Shown here: positions 41,801 through 46,123 of the stretch, one piece after another
How the letters are laid out: each line of letters starts with the position of its first letter
Position numbering within the stretch: the stretch's first letter is position 1
Source: Branchiostoma belcheri
Lineage: Eukaryota; Chordata; Leptocardii; Amphioxiformes; Branchiostomatidae
Direction: 5' to 3'
Assembly: GCF_001625305.1 (NCBI RefSeq)
Contig: NW_017803113.1
Coordinates: 442,867 to 506,866 of the forward strand
Length of the DNA stretch: 64,000 bases
Translations under genes and position numbers: made by a program
Notes under the pieces: model-generated
Databases searched by the model: none
Told to the model about the DNA's origin: nothing
What the model saw: the letters and a program-made list of their open reading frames with translations, nothing else

Positions 41801-42648
41801 TTCAGAACGAAGCTAAGAACCCAAGGATAGAGGACAACACACCTGCAGGGATCCCCAGGTAGCTGAGGACAGTTTACTTCTAAGTGTTTGTTTTATTTTG
41901 TTTACCTTTGCAGAGGCATTTTTTACTGTTTCTGTTTTTTACTGTAACACAGTTTCTTCTTCCTCTTCTTCTCCAAACAAATAAGGTCAATGATCTGAAC
42001 CAGGCATCTGTCACCATGGTAACTAGTGTTGGGTTACATCATTTTTTTTTTACTTAGTAGGCCACTTCAAGGTGAACGGTGCAACCACCTGAATGGTAAT
42101 AATTGACCACTCACCTGGGTTATGGGTTACCGAGTAGAACTGTAACAGCAACTCTTCTCCCTGAGTCAGAAACATCATGATTGAGACCAGCCCAATTTCT
42201 CACAAGAAGTGAGGACTAACTGACCCAATAGGAGAAGCAGGGGTTACGACCCCATTTTAGACCATAATGGTTTGTTCCACTTCCGCTCGCGTGGGTTCTT
42301 TAACGTGCTTGAGGTGTGTCTCTCCTCAAACATGGGACCTCTATTTTAATTTCCCATCTGATAAGATGCCCCTAACCAAAGCTAGGTACTCATTTTCACC
42401 TGAGTGAAGTGAGGAAAATCGTGTAAAGTACCTTTCCCAAGGGTACAACAACGGGGCGCATGGACTTGTTCGGGTACGACCCGGAATCGAACCCGGGTCT
42501 CCCTGTTTCATAGTCCAGTCTACCACTACACCACACGATGCCACAATTGTTGCCATTTTAATTCACGTAAGTCCTTTTCTTCCCCAGGCTGTACAGTCTG
42601 TGCCAGGACAGCGGCAGTCCAGAGGCAGAAGCCAGGAAGCCCACCTGA
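7213..42648 (+). CDS. PREX: P-Rex: PIP3-dependent Rac exchanger (Rac-GEF), complete, 37 exons
   Basis: 37 exons with GT/AG borders join without a phase clash into about 1606 codons plus TGA, very close to vertebrate PREX2 (about 1606) and PREX1 (about 1659). Domain order is DH, PH, DEP1, DEP2, PDZ1, PDZ2 and a long C-terminal region, exactly the family architecture. By family knowledge it loads GTP on Rac at the plasma membrane in response to PIP3 and G-beta-gamma, driving actin remodelling and cell migration. Exon coordinates are given in the domain entries. Orthology rests on many near-identical stretches such as [30 protein letters not shown] and FRYDDGTYK. The oddity is the introns, which carry partial same-strand copies of many exons, listed separately. 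Those copies would generally break the frame if spliced in, so I chose for each exon the copy that keeps the full family sequence and the phase. Confidence 0.97.
8534..8629 (+). repeat. Partial copy of P-Rex exon 2 (3' half plus donor)
   Basis: This repeats the last ~95 nt of exon 2 ([11 protein letters not shown] to the CAT/GTAGG donor) about 370 nt downstream, with only a few substitutions. The 5' half and the acceptor are missing. The intron after it (TTTACTATTTTTCAATG onward) also resembles the intron after exon 2, so the unit was exon end plus intron. Confidence 0.93.
11012..11250. mobile_element. MITE with long inverted ends, hammerhead-like family, copy 1
   Basis: The ends TTTCTTTTACACAACGAATA and its inverse enclose ~240 bp in P-Rex intron 4. 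The inner TIR parts contain CTTACCTTGCTTACGTTT and its mirror. The minus strand has a decayed CTGAGAAAGGTGTCTG hairpin followed by AAAACG. Related copies are at 44560-44701 and 56929-57155. Confidence 0.8.
11869..12468 (+). repeat. Array of five partial copies of P-Rex exon 6 (acceptor plus 5' part)
   Basis: Copies begin at 11869, 12008, 12173, 12303 and 12441, each right after an AG acceptor, and repeat [21 protein letters not shown] (or a shorter part). The true exon 6 is at 12714. In three copies the exon sequence passes at the same point into CAGCACCAAGGACAGGCAC, a sequence dispersed through this gene (for example 11703, 16778, 33850, 33990). Copy 2 stops after the AAACAGGG codons and copy 5 after about 28 nt. 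Confidence 0.95.
12714..14362 (+). CDS. PREX: P-Rex exons 6-8: PH domain
   Basis: Exons 12714-12856, 13429-13589 and 14213-14362 (phases 2, 1, 1 at their ends) encode the PH domain: [21 protein letters not shown], then the beta3-beta4 region with [33 protein letters not shown], and the closing helix [20 protein letters not shown]. The conserved Trp of the C-terminal PH helix is present. In the family this domain binds PIP3 and helps gate the DH domain. The exon 6 donor is GTCAGT, weaker than its neighbours. Confidence 0.95.
13230..13395 (+). repeat. Dispersed ~160 bp repeat, copy 2
   Basis: Starts GACAGGAGTCTAAATCCC and runs to TTTTCCTTTGGTAAACAT. It lies in P-Rex intron 6 and is preceded by three 24-nt units of ATTCATATATATGGTGACAC. 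Confidence 0.75.
13777..13798 (+). repeat. Short copy of the P-Rex exon 7 3' end
   Basis: AGAACATTGAGGACGGAACT followed by GGTAGG repeats the last 22 nt of exon 7 (13568-13589, one difference) with a donor-like GTAGGG after it, about 210 nt downstream of the true donor. Confidence 0.8.
14907..17281 (+). CDS. PREX: P-Rex exons 9-11: DEP1 domain
   Basis: Exons 14907-15051, 15928-16028 and 17128-17281 encode the linker and first DEP domain: [39 protein letters not shown] and [18 protein letters not shown], then the helical linker [19 protein letters not shown]. In the family the DEP domains take part in autoinhibition and mTOR or PKA contacts. The split codons across 15051/15928 (AG+T) and 16028/17128 (G+TT) fix the choice of exon copies. 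Confidence 0.94.
15133..15588 (+). repeat. Three partial copies of P-Rex exon 9 (3' half plus donor)
   Basis: Copies at 15133-15215, 15349-15431 and 15506-15588 each start at TACCACCTGATGAAC (or CCTCATGAAC) and run to the exon end and its GT donor, repeating [20 protein letters not shown]. They are separated by CT-rich runs and short CCCTAA/CCATTA tracts. The 5' half of exon 9 is not copied. Confidence 0.96.
15590..15800. repeat. CT-rich low-complexity tract in P-Rex intron 9
   Basis: About 200 nt of TCTC/CCCTC polypyrimidine sequence, with a similar shorter run at 15060-15128. Frames through it give Ser/Leu/Pro or Arg/Glu artefacts. Confidence 0.95.
15817..15879 (+). repeat. Partial copy of P-Rex exon 10 (branch/acceptor region plus 5' part)
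   Basis: The stretch TAAAGTGATGGTTGTTTTTT to the CAG acceptor and TGAGTTTGTCTCCTGGCTGA matches the sequence about 70 nt downstream that precedes and starts the true exon 10 (15928). The copy stops after about 23 exon bases. Confidence 0.9.
16030..16265. repeat. AGC/AGT trinucleotide repeat beside the exon 10 donor
   Basis: About 78 imperfect AGC/AGT/AAT triplets begin right after the exon 10 donor (GTGGGC at 16029). Read through, they would give poly-Ser or poly-Val, but the donor and the fit to exon 11 exclude this. Confidence 0.95.
16273..16351 (+). repeat. Partial copy of P-Rex exon 10 (3' part plus donor)
   Basis: GAGCTGGGAGAGATCAACTC through the HHV codon and GTGGGT donor repeats exon 10 from its middle to its end with about 10 substitutions, placed just after the triplet repeat. 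Together with 15817-15879, both halves of exon 10 are duplicated on opposite sides of it. Confidence 0.93.
16800..17000 (+). repeat. Partial copy of P-Rex exon 11 (5' part) with its upstream intron
   Basis: After an AG at 16928-16929 the sequence repeats [20 protein letters not shown] (16930-17000), and so does the preceding intron (AACCTAGATTTTATT near 16880 and again near 17088). The two units are about 200 nt apart. The copy lacks the 3' half and the donor of exon 11. Confidence 0.94.
17672..18216 (+). CDS. PREX: P-Rex exons 12-13: DEP2 domain
   Basis: Exons 17672-17820 and 18080-18216 encode the second DEP domain: [40 protein letters not shown], and [20 protein letters not shown]. The exon 13 end is a Gly/Ser/Ala linker ([11 protein letters not shown]), longer in alanine than the vertebrate linker. 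After exon 13 the reading phase is 0. Confidence 0.95.
17840..17945 (-). repeat. Two units of the 50-bp LINE tail repeat
   Basis: AGCTGGTATAACCACTTTTC and TAGCCGGTATAACCGTCCTT match the 50-bp unit of the 39815-40315 array, in the same orientation. No LINE body is attached here. Confidence 0.8.
18007..18050 (+). repeat. Partial copy of P-Rex exon 13 (5' part)
   Basis: TGTTGGAGAAGTACAAGTTT and GGATGACTCCCTGTTGTTC repeat the exon 13 start 73 nt upstream of the true exon. The preceding AG acceptor is absent in this copy (ATCAT instead of CCAG). Confidence 0.9.
18834..19557 (+). CDS. PREX: P-Rex exons 14-15: PDZ1
   Basis: Exons 18834-18968 and 19409-19557 encode the first PDZ fold, including [20 protein letters not shown] and [20 protein letters not shown], then a helix and the last strand GILNVTVAA. 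The usual carboxylate-binding GLGF is replaced by KVGFHL, as in the divergent P-Rex PDZ domains. Confidence 0.9.
19890..19985 (+). mobile_element. tRNA-derived SINE, family 2, copy 1
   Basis: A box-A-like CCAGTGGTTAGCTACCC and box-B-like GAGAGTTTGAATCCCAGCC are followed by CACTCACCTGACATG. Sister copies are at 30595-30735 and 31150-31300. Confidence 0.7.
20012..20820. mobile_element. TTAA-flanked non-autonomous transposon (piggyBac-like ends)
   Basis: An ~809 bp element in P-Rex intron 15 is bounded by inverted ends AGGAGTACTAACCTCCAGAA and TTCTGGAGGTTAGTACTCCT, flanked on both sides by TTAA (20008-20011 and 20821-20824). A TTAA target duplication is the hallmark of piggyBac. No transposase frame longer than about 80 codons is present, so it is non-autonomous. 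The interior is unlike other repeats in the window. Confidence 0.82.
21125..21934 (+). CDS. PREX: P-Rex exons 16-17: PDZ2
   Basis: Exons 21125-21210 and 21792-21934 encode the second PDZ domain: [20 protein letters not shown], then [20 protein letters not shown] and the helix [22 protein letters not shown] matches the carboxylate-loop position of PDZ2 (family FQIRG). After exon 17 the phase returns to 0. Confidence 0.93.
21628..21660 (+). repeat. Partial copy of P-Rex exon 17 (acceptor plus 5' end)
   Basis: ACAG then ACAGTCCAGCGGGGAAAGCG repeats the exon 17 acceptor and first ~33 nt (true exon at 21792). A further 90 nt after it (GATGTCGGTTAGCTTGAGG region, 21668-21762) is shared with 25700-25785. 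Confidence 0.9.
22136..22200. repeat. ACT/GCT trinucleotide repeat
   Basis: About 20 imperfect ACT/GCT triplets lie in P-Rex intron 17. The triplet class is the complement of that at 16030-16265. Confidence 0.95.
22316..22685. mobile_element. Probable hAT-type non-autonomous element
   Basis: It starts CAGGGCTCGAAATCC, a known terminus class of hAT elements, and is filled with direct and inverted GTGCACC(C/T)AAATT blocks. A related piece is at 32468-32560, and weaker ones are at 16550-16620 and 22868-22990. No coding frame is seen. Confidence 0.6.
22740..23951 (+). CDS. PREX: P-Rex exons 18-20: linker after PDZ2
   Basis: Exons 22740-22860, 23316-23432 and 23833-23951 encode a Ser/Pro/Lys-rich, probably disordered linker ([36 protein letters not shown]) and then the conserved [20 protein letters not shown] segment that starts the C-terminal half (human [20 protein letters not shown]). 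The linker has several SP sites and basic SxHRKR motifs that could be regulated by phosphorylation, which is inference. Confidence 0.92.
23055..23260 (-). mobile_element. LINE 3' end plus 50-bp tail unit
   Basis: The stretch with CAGGCACGCGG, AGCTATATCACACC and TTGCACATTTAACTGCAGGA is shared with 51335-51500 and 59460-59600, where it lies downstream of a LINE RT C-terminus on the minus strand. One 50-bp tail unit (GTATAGTCGGTATAACTGCT) is attached at 23080. Confidence 0.8.
24481..24524 (+). repeat. Partial copy of P-Rex exon 21 (acceptor plus 5' part)
   Basis: CCCAG then CTGGTGAACCTGTACTTAGA repeats the first 44 nt of exon 21 ([14 protein letters not shown]) 300 nt upstream of the true exon, with a usable AG acceptor. 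Confidence 0.92.
24781..42648 (+). CDS. PREX: P-Rex exons 21-37: C-terminal phosphatase-like region
   Basis: Exons: 24781-24939, 25795-25993, 26706-26913, 27493-27625, 30274-30357, 30798-30888, 31388-31519, 32144-32185, 32989-33104, 33722-33823, 34555-34657, 35647-35790, 38532-38646, 39396-39462, 40722-40909, 41688-41858, 42588-42648. They give about 700 residues ending [20 protein letters not shown]. Conserved blocks include [60 protein letters not shown] and [19 protein letters not shown]. In vertebrates this half has an inositol-polyphosphate-4-phosphatase-like fold without demonstrated activity and packs on the N-terminal half. I saw no CX5R motif at the usual place. The region before exon 25 (exons 23-24) is poorly conserved. 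The long acidic Ser-rich insert of PREX1 is shorter here. Confidence 0.92.
24998..25191. mobile_element. Foldback (long inverted repeat) element in P-Rex intron 21
   Basis: Arms of about 80 nt (24998-25085 and 25105-25191) are inverse copies starting GTTACTAAAGGATTCTTTCA, separated by a loop of about 20 nt with TCTCGCGAGA. The RNA would form a long hairpin. No coding content. Confidence 0.88.
26022..26420. repeat. Interstitial telomere-like repeats (CCCTAG/CCCTAA) in P-Rex intron 22
   Basis: Two blocks of hexamers, mostly CCCTAG at 26026-26088 and a mix of CCCTAA, CCCTGA and CCCTAG at 26210-26420, flank a copy of exon 22. Opposite-strand GGGTTA units occur at 26592-26640. Vertebrate and lancelet telomeres use TTAGGG, so these are variant interstitial telomeric sequences. 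Confidence 0.92.
26091..26215 (+). repeat. Partial copy of P-Rex exon 22 (3' half plus donor and intron start)
   Basis: CTGGACATCAGCGAAGTGGT to the PPA codons and the GTAGGA donor repeat the exon 22 end; the following intron bases (CTTAATAGTAACTCTA) are copied too. It contains an internal CCCACAG that could act as an acceptor and lies embedded in telomere-like hexamers. Confidence 0.94.
26525..26591 (+). repeat. Partial copy of P-Rex exon 23 acceptor and first bases
   Basis: TGTAG then ATGGCTCCAACCCTG repeats the exon 23 acceptor and first 15 nt (true exon at 26706), and the upstream pyrimidine-rich intron is similar. It ends in GGGTAAGGGTTAGGG telomere-like sequence. Confidence 0.85.
27197..27409 (+). 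repeat. Two partial copies of P-Rex exon 24
   Basis: Copy 1 (27197-27228) repeats [10 protein letters not shown] poorly; copy 2 (27339-27408) repeats [20 protein letters not shown] and ends at a GTAAAA donor-like site. Both follow AG. The true exon 24 is 27493-27625. Confidence 0.9.
27630..30010 (+). mobile_element. LINE insertion in P-Rex intron 24
   Basis: The insertion begins somewhere between 27630 and 27970 and ends at a GAATGAATGAAT tail near 29999, just after AATAAA. It carries an intact RT reading frame but no upstream endonuclease, so it is 5'-truncated or internally deleted. The first part contains a GC-rich hairpin (GCCGGGGCTCA and its inverse, 27668-27700). The exact ends and any target duplication were not resolved. 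The family is CR1/L2/Jockey-like. Confidence 0.85.
27975..29894 (+). CDS. LINE reverse transcriptase ORF, intact, 639 codons
   Basis: The frame shows an N-terminal linker typical of non-LTR elements ([20 protein letters not shown]), then the RT motifs: [35 protein letters not shown] with the catalytic Asp, [20 protein letters not shown], and FYADDLCLI (YADD box), followed by [12 protein letters not shown] and a C-terminal Cys-containing region. The frame opens at a TTG right after a stop, so it is the tail of a larger protein whose endonuclease part is missing. An uninterrupted RT frame of this length suggests a fairly recent insertion. It is in the same orientation as P-Rex. Confidence 0.93.
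   Translation: MDAINLYSRQIISALNNSANTSIPCKHSCKNFTPVPGWNDVVKDLHSAAREAYILWREMGRPRFGPIFLLMSKSRARFKHALRQCKRNEDRARADSTVNSFNSGNYREFWRNVRNSNASHTVLPNTVDGTSGAENIANRWKEHFESLLNSVDNQTHKPEVISALSPVCFDHGMQISALELANTIRDLPNGKACGSDGIRNEHLKYAGPSLYVHLSLLFTATIVHNFIPSSLLDTIIVPVVKNKSGNISCTDNYRPIAITSALSKVLEALLLNRLKPFLLTSDSQFGFKPKHGTDMCVFMLKQIIEYYRGLGSPVFVCFMDASKAFDRVNHWTLFRKLIDRNVPLYLVRFLVSWYTNQRMFVRWGTVLSPSFSVTNGVRQGSLLSPYLFNVYIDDVSVSLNNAKVGCYVGGSITNHLFYADDLCLICPSIKSLQRLVGICEVVGHGNDILFNTNKTFCMYFPCTRLPLQLPLPPVSLYGTNLKYVNSFVYLGIHLNTTLSDDDCVLAMLKSLYSRANSINRKFFCCSPSVKRHLFMTYCAQLYGAQLWSSVSSGVLYKCRVAYNNCFRIIMNLPRRCSTSEMFVCNYIDTFETRRRRICYSFLKRLFSSNNATICRLHVIHSDAFYRNSFFRKTFHLLCF
30595..30735 (+). mobile_element. tRNA-derived SINE, family 2, copy 2
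   Basis: AGTGTTCATAGTTGAGTGGT then TTAGCAATCC and GTTGTCACTCACCCGACATG match the copies at 19890 and 31150. Confidence 0.75.
31150..31300 (+). mobile_element. tRNA-derived SINE, family 2, copy 3
   Basis: The best-preserved copy: TTGGCTAGCAACCCTGG as box A and GAGTTCGAATCCCGGC as box B, then GTCGCTCACCCGACATG. Confidence 0.8.
31555..31745 (-). repeat. Dispersed ~160 bp repeat, copy 3 (inverted)
   Basis: Inverse of the 13230-13395 block: CATGGTAACTAGTGTTGGGT and GAGGGATTTACGCTCC. It lies in P-Rex intron 27. Confidence 0.75.
32638..32949 (+). repeat. Three tandem partial copies of P-Rex exon 29 (acceptor plus 5' part)
   Basis: Exon copies 32638-32717, 32757-32837 and 32870-32949 each follow a (C)TCCAG or CCCCAG acceptor and encode (D)[19 protein letters not shown] and on to EQL, then switch to a short AATAAGTACTAACAGAACAC spacer. 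The true exon is 32989-33104. The unit is about 117 nt, so here exon part plus spacer forms a real tandem array; each copy keeps identity near 95 percent by eye. Confidence 0.96.
33245..33462 (-). mobile_element. LINE C-terminal fragment
   Basis: The minus strand encodes [19 protein letters not shown] and [15 protein letters not shown], a block found at the C-terminus of RTE-like or I-like LINE proteins. A weaker relative of its 3' flank is at 24255-24310. Confidence 0.75.
34984..35421 (+). repeat. Three partial copies of P-Rex exon 32
   Basis: Copies at 34984-35057, 35257-35321 and 35392-35421 repeat [20 protein letters not shown] (the third only the SGVQVVFYL part). The first two follow AG acceptors. 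Between them lie fragments of the CTTCGCC-ended element (GGTATGTGGGTAGGTCTTGG). The true exon is 35647-35790. Confidence 0.94.
35944..36053. repeat. Hairpin: 32-nt inverted repeat around a 45-nt loop
   Basis: AGTGTGCTTAAAGATATTTT at 35944 and its inverse near 36034-36053, continuing through TTACTGCAACATA, form near-perfect arms. It lies in P-Rex intron 32. Confidence 0.85.
36208..38333. mobile_element. 2.1 kb TA-flanked transposon (Tc1-type termini), non-autonomous
   Basis: The inverted ends CAGTACCGTTCGCGTTATAG and the inverse are flanked on both sides by TA (36206-36207, 38334-38335). The CAGT start with TA duplication suits the Tc1/mariner group. Subterminal repeats occur near both ends (TCGTCAGAAAATGGTTAGAA twice on the left; AACTTACGGAAA units on the right). 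No transposase frame is present. It holds the only ambiguous base in the window (37799). Confidence 0.8.
38700..38893. repeat. GT microsatellite in P-Rex intron 33
   Basis: An imperfect GT run of about 190 nt, with a copy of exon 33 immediately after it. Long frames through it are artefacts. Confidence 0.96.
38890..39109 (+). repeat. Two partial copies of P-Rex exon 33 (3' part plus donor)
   Basis: Copies at 38890-38957 and 39045-39109 repeat [20 protein letters not shown] to the GTCAGT donor, each after a CAG that could serve as acceptor. Both change NN to KN. The spacer also repeats, starting TTCTGTTACAG or similar. True exon: 38532-38646. Confidence 0.94.
39815..40315 (-). repeat. 50-bp minisatellite, ten units (expanded LINE tail)
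   Basis: Ten imperfect 50-nt units built on ACACCAGCTTCTGTATCTGT and ATAGCCGGTATAACCACCC. Single or few units of the same sequence occur at the 3' end of LINE fragments on the minus strand (59315-59480, 51335-51385, 23080-23110) and alone at 10860-10915 (+) and 17840-17945. The array is therefore probably the 3' terminal repeat of that LINE family, expanded in P-Rex intron 34. All long minus-strand frames here are repeat artefacts. Confidence 0.93.
40331..40697. mobile_element. MITE, GGCCACACC family, copy 1
   Basis: The ends TAGGCCACACCAATTTAATT and the inverse AATTAAATTGGTGTGGCCTTA enclose ~367 bp. The right end lies only about 25 nt before exon 35. Same family as 45764-46123. Confidence 0.88.
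40951..41196 (+). repeat. Two partial copies of P-Rex exon 35 (3' part plus donor)
   Basis: Copies at 40951-41062 and 41095-41196 repeat [20 protein letters not shown] and MCNTGIHR to GTAGGT and copy ~25 nt of the following intron. True exon: 40722-40909. Neither copy has an obvious acceptor. Confidence 0.95.
41930..42055 (-). repeat. Dispersed ~160 bp repeat, copy 4 (inverted)
   Basis: CATGGTAACTAGTGTTGGGT and the TTCTTCTCCAAACAAATAAG flank match copy 3. Confidence 0.7.
42240..42560 (-). mobile_element. tRNA-derived SINE, family 1, long copy
   Basis: On the minus strand: a GTGTGGTGTAGTGGTAGACT box A, a GGTTCGATTCCGGGTCG box B, then CACTTCACTCAGGTGAAAAT and a long tail with TTAAAGAACCCACGCGAGCG. 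It sits just upstream of exon 37. Sister copies at 43065-43195, 48788-48932 and 62535-62800; a tail piece is at 10735-10850. Confidence 0.88.
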
Positions 42649-43290
42649 CTATCACGTGCTGACAGTGTAGCATCATCATCATCAACATCAGGCAACCACT
42701 GTATACTGTCATGACATGCCTGAAACTGGGTGGTATGGTCCAGATTTTGTCATTCCTACAATAATGTTAAATTAATAATTCAGGAAGCCGACCTGACTAT
42801 CACGTGCTGACAGTGTAGCATCATCATCATCAACATCAGGCAACCACTGTATACTGTCATGACATGGCTGAAACTGGGTGGTATGATCCAGATTTTGTCA
42901 TTCCTACAATAATGTTAAATTAATAATTCAGGAAACCGACATGACTATCACGTGCTGACAGTGTAGTATCATCAACATCAACATCAGGCAACCACTGTAT
43001 ACTGTCATGACATTTGGTTTCTCTTTTAATGCCCACGATCATGATAATGATCATTCTGGCATACTCATTTTCACCTGAGCGAAGTGAGGAAAGTAGTGTG
43101 TCAAGTGCCTTTCCCAAGGGCACAAGGTTGGTGACTTGGCAGGATTTGAACCTGGGACCGCTTGGTTTTGAGCCAACCCCACGACTATCACTTAGTATCA
43201 GGTGCTGATAGTGTATCAACATCATCAGTCAACCAATGTGTACTGTCATGATATGCCTGAAACTGGGTGGTATGGTCCAGACTGTTTGAT
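42633..43290 (+). repeat. Four copies of the P-Rex stop codon and 3' UTR block
   Basis: A 148-nt unit starting in the last codons of exon 37 (CAGGAAGCC-ACCTGA) is repeated at 42633, 42781, 42929 and, more divergent and interrupted by a SINE, near 43195. Each contains ATCACGTGCTGACAGTGTAG and ACTGTATACTGTCATGACAT. Weak remnants of its end occur at 43830 and 44790. Confidence 0.95.
43065..43195 (-). mobile_element. tRNA-derived SINE, family 1, inserted in the 3' UTR array
   Basis: CTCATTTTCACCTGAGCGAA to GGATTTGAACCTGGGACC on the plus strand is the inverse of the SINE 5' part. It splits the third and fourth 3' UTR units, so it is younger than the array. Confidence 0.85.
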
Positions 43291-43304
43291 TCCTATGATG
43301 ATTG

Positions 43305-43558
43305 AGCACGTCGGCAGAACGTACTGCACCTGCGCGAAACCCGTAATGTATTGTACATAGCACTTCGGCAGAATGTCTCATATAAGGTTGTATTCGCTCA
43401 TATAAGGTTAGCATTTCAACAGTAGTTTCCAAATGGTGTGTCGGAAAAGATATCTTCTGCAACAGTCAAAATTCTAAAGCAACGTTGACCAAAAATCCAA
43501 CGAAAAACACGAAAAATCCAGGGTTCTGCGCAGGCGCAGTACGTTCTGCCGACGTGCT
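43305..43558. mobile_element. MITE with 30-nt inverted ends
   Basis: The ends AGCACGTCGGCAGAACGTAC and the inverse at 43539-43558 enclose 254 bp. A TTGA/TGA sequence borders both ends. Confidence 0.88.
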
Positions 43559-43689
43559 TGATGACTGTTGTGTGACTCATTTGTTTATCAACATTCACCA
43601 CACTTGTGGGAGGGGTGAGAAGATAGGTGTTGATCACCTTCACTGGCTCTTACCCAAGAAAAGCTTGAACTGAAGGTACATGACGTTCA

Positions 43690-43945
43690 TCTTGCCAAAG
43701 TCAACTTTAGGATGGACTAGAGGATATTTTATGACAATCAAATGAATTTTATAATTCTATTATATATGTATTTTAGAAGTGAAATAGATCTACACATTTG
43801 GATCACAGGGCTGACATTGTACATGTATCTCTGAGACTGGCTGGTACGATCCACAATTTGTCATTCCTACAATAATGTCACTGGTTCGTTTTGACAAAGT
43901 CAACTTTAGGATGGACTAGAGGATATTTGATGACAATCAAATAAA
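43690..43945 (+). terminator. P-Rex 3' UTR distal part with likely polyadenylation signal
   Basis: AAAGTCAACTTTAGGATGGA to GACAATCAAATGAA (43695-43750) is repeated at 43897-43945, where the end reads GACAATCAAATAAAG and so gives an AATAAA signal. A third weak copy is near 44885-44930. The duplicated poly(A) region continues the exon-copy pattern into the transcript end. Use of the signal is inferred. Confidence 0.5.
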
Positions 43946-44216
43946 GTATATGATATTTCTGTTAAATGGTTTATTTGCAAATTGACATAAAACTAAAACA
44001 ACATTGCGGTCTAATAATACAAAGAATTGTACAAAAGGCTGAATTACGGAGTTTTAGGGAACACACTAAATATCATTAAGATTTAATAGTGCACTGGATT
44101 AACCTTTTCTACATGTACAAGGCCACCCAGGGGACCGAGGTTAAGTGGTCTTCTTAGACAGGTGGCCTTTTTGCGCAGGTCACTTGAACTGTAGGATGGA
44201 CTAGACCAAGTAAAGT

Positions 44217-44310
44217 GGTCGTCTTGGGCAGGTGGTCTTCTTGGACAGGTGGTCTTCTTGGGCAGGTGGTCTTCTTGGACAGGTGGTCTTCTTGAGCAGG
44301 TGGCTTAATA
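44217..44310. repeat. 17-bp minisatellite
   Basis: About five units of TCTTCTTGGACAGGTGG with single substitutions. No gene nearby. Confidence 0.9.
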
Positions 44311-44559
44311 CTTGTGCCTATGGAAAGACATGCATTAAGAACTGGGGGAAGGTGGCTGCTTGTCAAGTTTGACTTTTTGTAAGTGAATATAATTAAGCGT
44401 TAATGACCCGCCCCGAGGTGAATATGGTGTCAGTTGCTATAACCAGTGAACAAAGCCACCAAGTGACTCTATTTGTGACATTACGGTGTCATAAGGAATG
44501 TGGAATGGAGCCTTCTGATTGGTCAACGTCACCGGGCTATATGATAATATGATATAATA

Positions 44560-44701
44560 GTTTTCTTCTACACAAGCAAAAAATATTCATACCTTGCTTA
44601 CGTTTCTGTGTCTCTCAGACACCTGACTGGAGTTCTGCTTCTCACCGCTGTATGTAGCCGATGTAGGTGGTTGTGTAGAACAGGGTGTAGAAGAAAACCC
44701 T
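44560..44701. mobile_element. Hammerhead-like MITE family, copy 2 (internally deleted)
   Basis: GTTTTCTTCTACAC and its inverse GTGTAGAAGAAAAC bound 142 bp containing CTTGCTTACGTTTCTGTGTC and TCTCAGACACCTGACTGG. Confidence 0.75.
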
Positions 44702-45763
44702 TATATCCTATACTTTACCAACCTGATGAAACTATGTTTGGATGAATATTTGATGCCTGCACTTTTGTGCTAAATGGGTGATATGGTACCCCTGAGGGTG
44801 AGTGGTACAATCCAGAATTTGAACACTGCAATAATGTATAGATTACAGGGCAGTGCAACTGTATAGTTCTTTGAACTTCTTTCTTCTGTCAACTTGAAGT
44901 TTTAACTTTTACGACAATCAAATACAAATGTAGAGTGTATATGTATATTCACAATGACAATTATATTAAAATCTTTCAATATTTTTAAAATGTGATAGCT
45001 GTGGTGAAAGAGCAACATGATATAAAACCACAGAAGAGAAATATACAGATACTGGTTATTTTGGAAGTGAAGTTTACATATACTTTTGTATTACAGGGTA
45101 GAGATTGTGGCCATCACAATGCTTTTACATTGTAACAAGTGATGATAAAACTGGTGCTGGTAACATTGTAGCAAAACACAACATTGGTGCAATGGTTAAC
45201 CTTCTTTCTACTGCCTAACTTAGTAAGCAACACAAATTTGGTGCTAAACGGCTGCCTTAGTAGTCTAAAAGTTAAATGTACATCATATATGTATTGTTCA
45301 ACTCTCAAACAATTAGATGTTCATAAGTCTTATTTACAATGCTTTATCAATTTATTTATTTTATTCATTAATATTTACCACTTTTGTGGAAAGATTGACA
45401 TAGTTGATGACTGTCATCTTTTGTAGATGTTTTCGTCATGCATTTTGTTTTTAAGACATTCCTATCATGACTATGTACATGGTGATTATTGAATGTCAGT
45501 GTTACAGGCCATAGGGAATATATCTTTGTGCAATAATATATACTGTCAAGACATTGTCAGTGTTGCAATGTAAAACATCAGATCTGTTGACAATGATACA
45601 TTGATCTGCTTTGAATTTTAAGGTTTTTACAATCTTCCTTACATTTCATATACATTGATCATCATTGATTTTCTTAATTTAAAAGAAATTAGAATTGTGT
45701 TATGGTAGACAATGGTAGGACATGGGTAATGTATGATGAGAAAATACATTTTAGCTCCACTGT
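44702..45763. other. Intergenic stretch without recognised gene
   Basis: AT-rich sequence with a weak remnant of the P-Rex 3' UTR (44780-44940). I see no supported gene, RNA or intact mobile element in the rest. Confidence 0.6.
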
Positions 45764-46123
45764 TAGGCCACACCGACTTAATTTTATGGATGACATCCTC
45801 TGAATACCCCCAAACTAGTGCGCGCGGGCAAAGAAAAGAAAATTCCGGCCAAAAATAAAAATGGCATTAAACCACAGGAATACAAAGCTGGCATTGTGAA
45901 TTGACGGCAGTACATAGCGACGTATATGACACATGCTGGCTTTTTGCGGAGTTTATGAATCGTATGTATTGAGTTCTTGAGTCATGGACGTTCGGGAGCC
46001 TGTGTGCCGTCCTCCAGAGTTACCACCGGCTCCGTATTGTCCAGACCCTCGAAAGACGTGATCTTTTTTTTTTTTTTTTTGAGAACAGGATGTCACCCAT
46101 AAAATTAAGTCGGTGTGGCCTTA
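45764..46123. mobile_element. MITE, GGCCACACC family, copy 2
   Basis: The ends TAGGCCACACCGACTTAATT and its inverse, extending about 35 nt (to GATGTCACCCATAAAATTAA), enclose ~360 bp. Confidence 0.9.
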
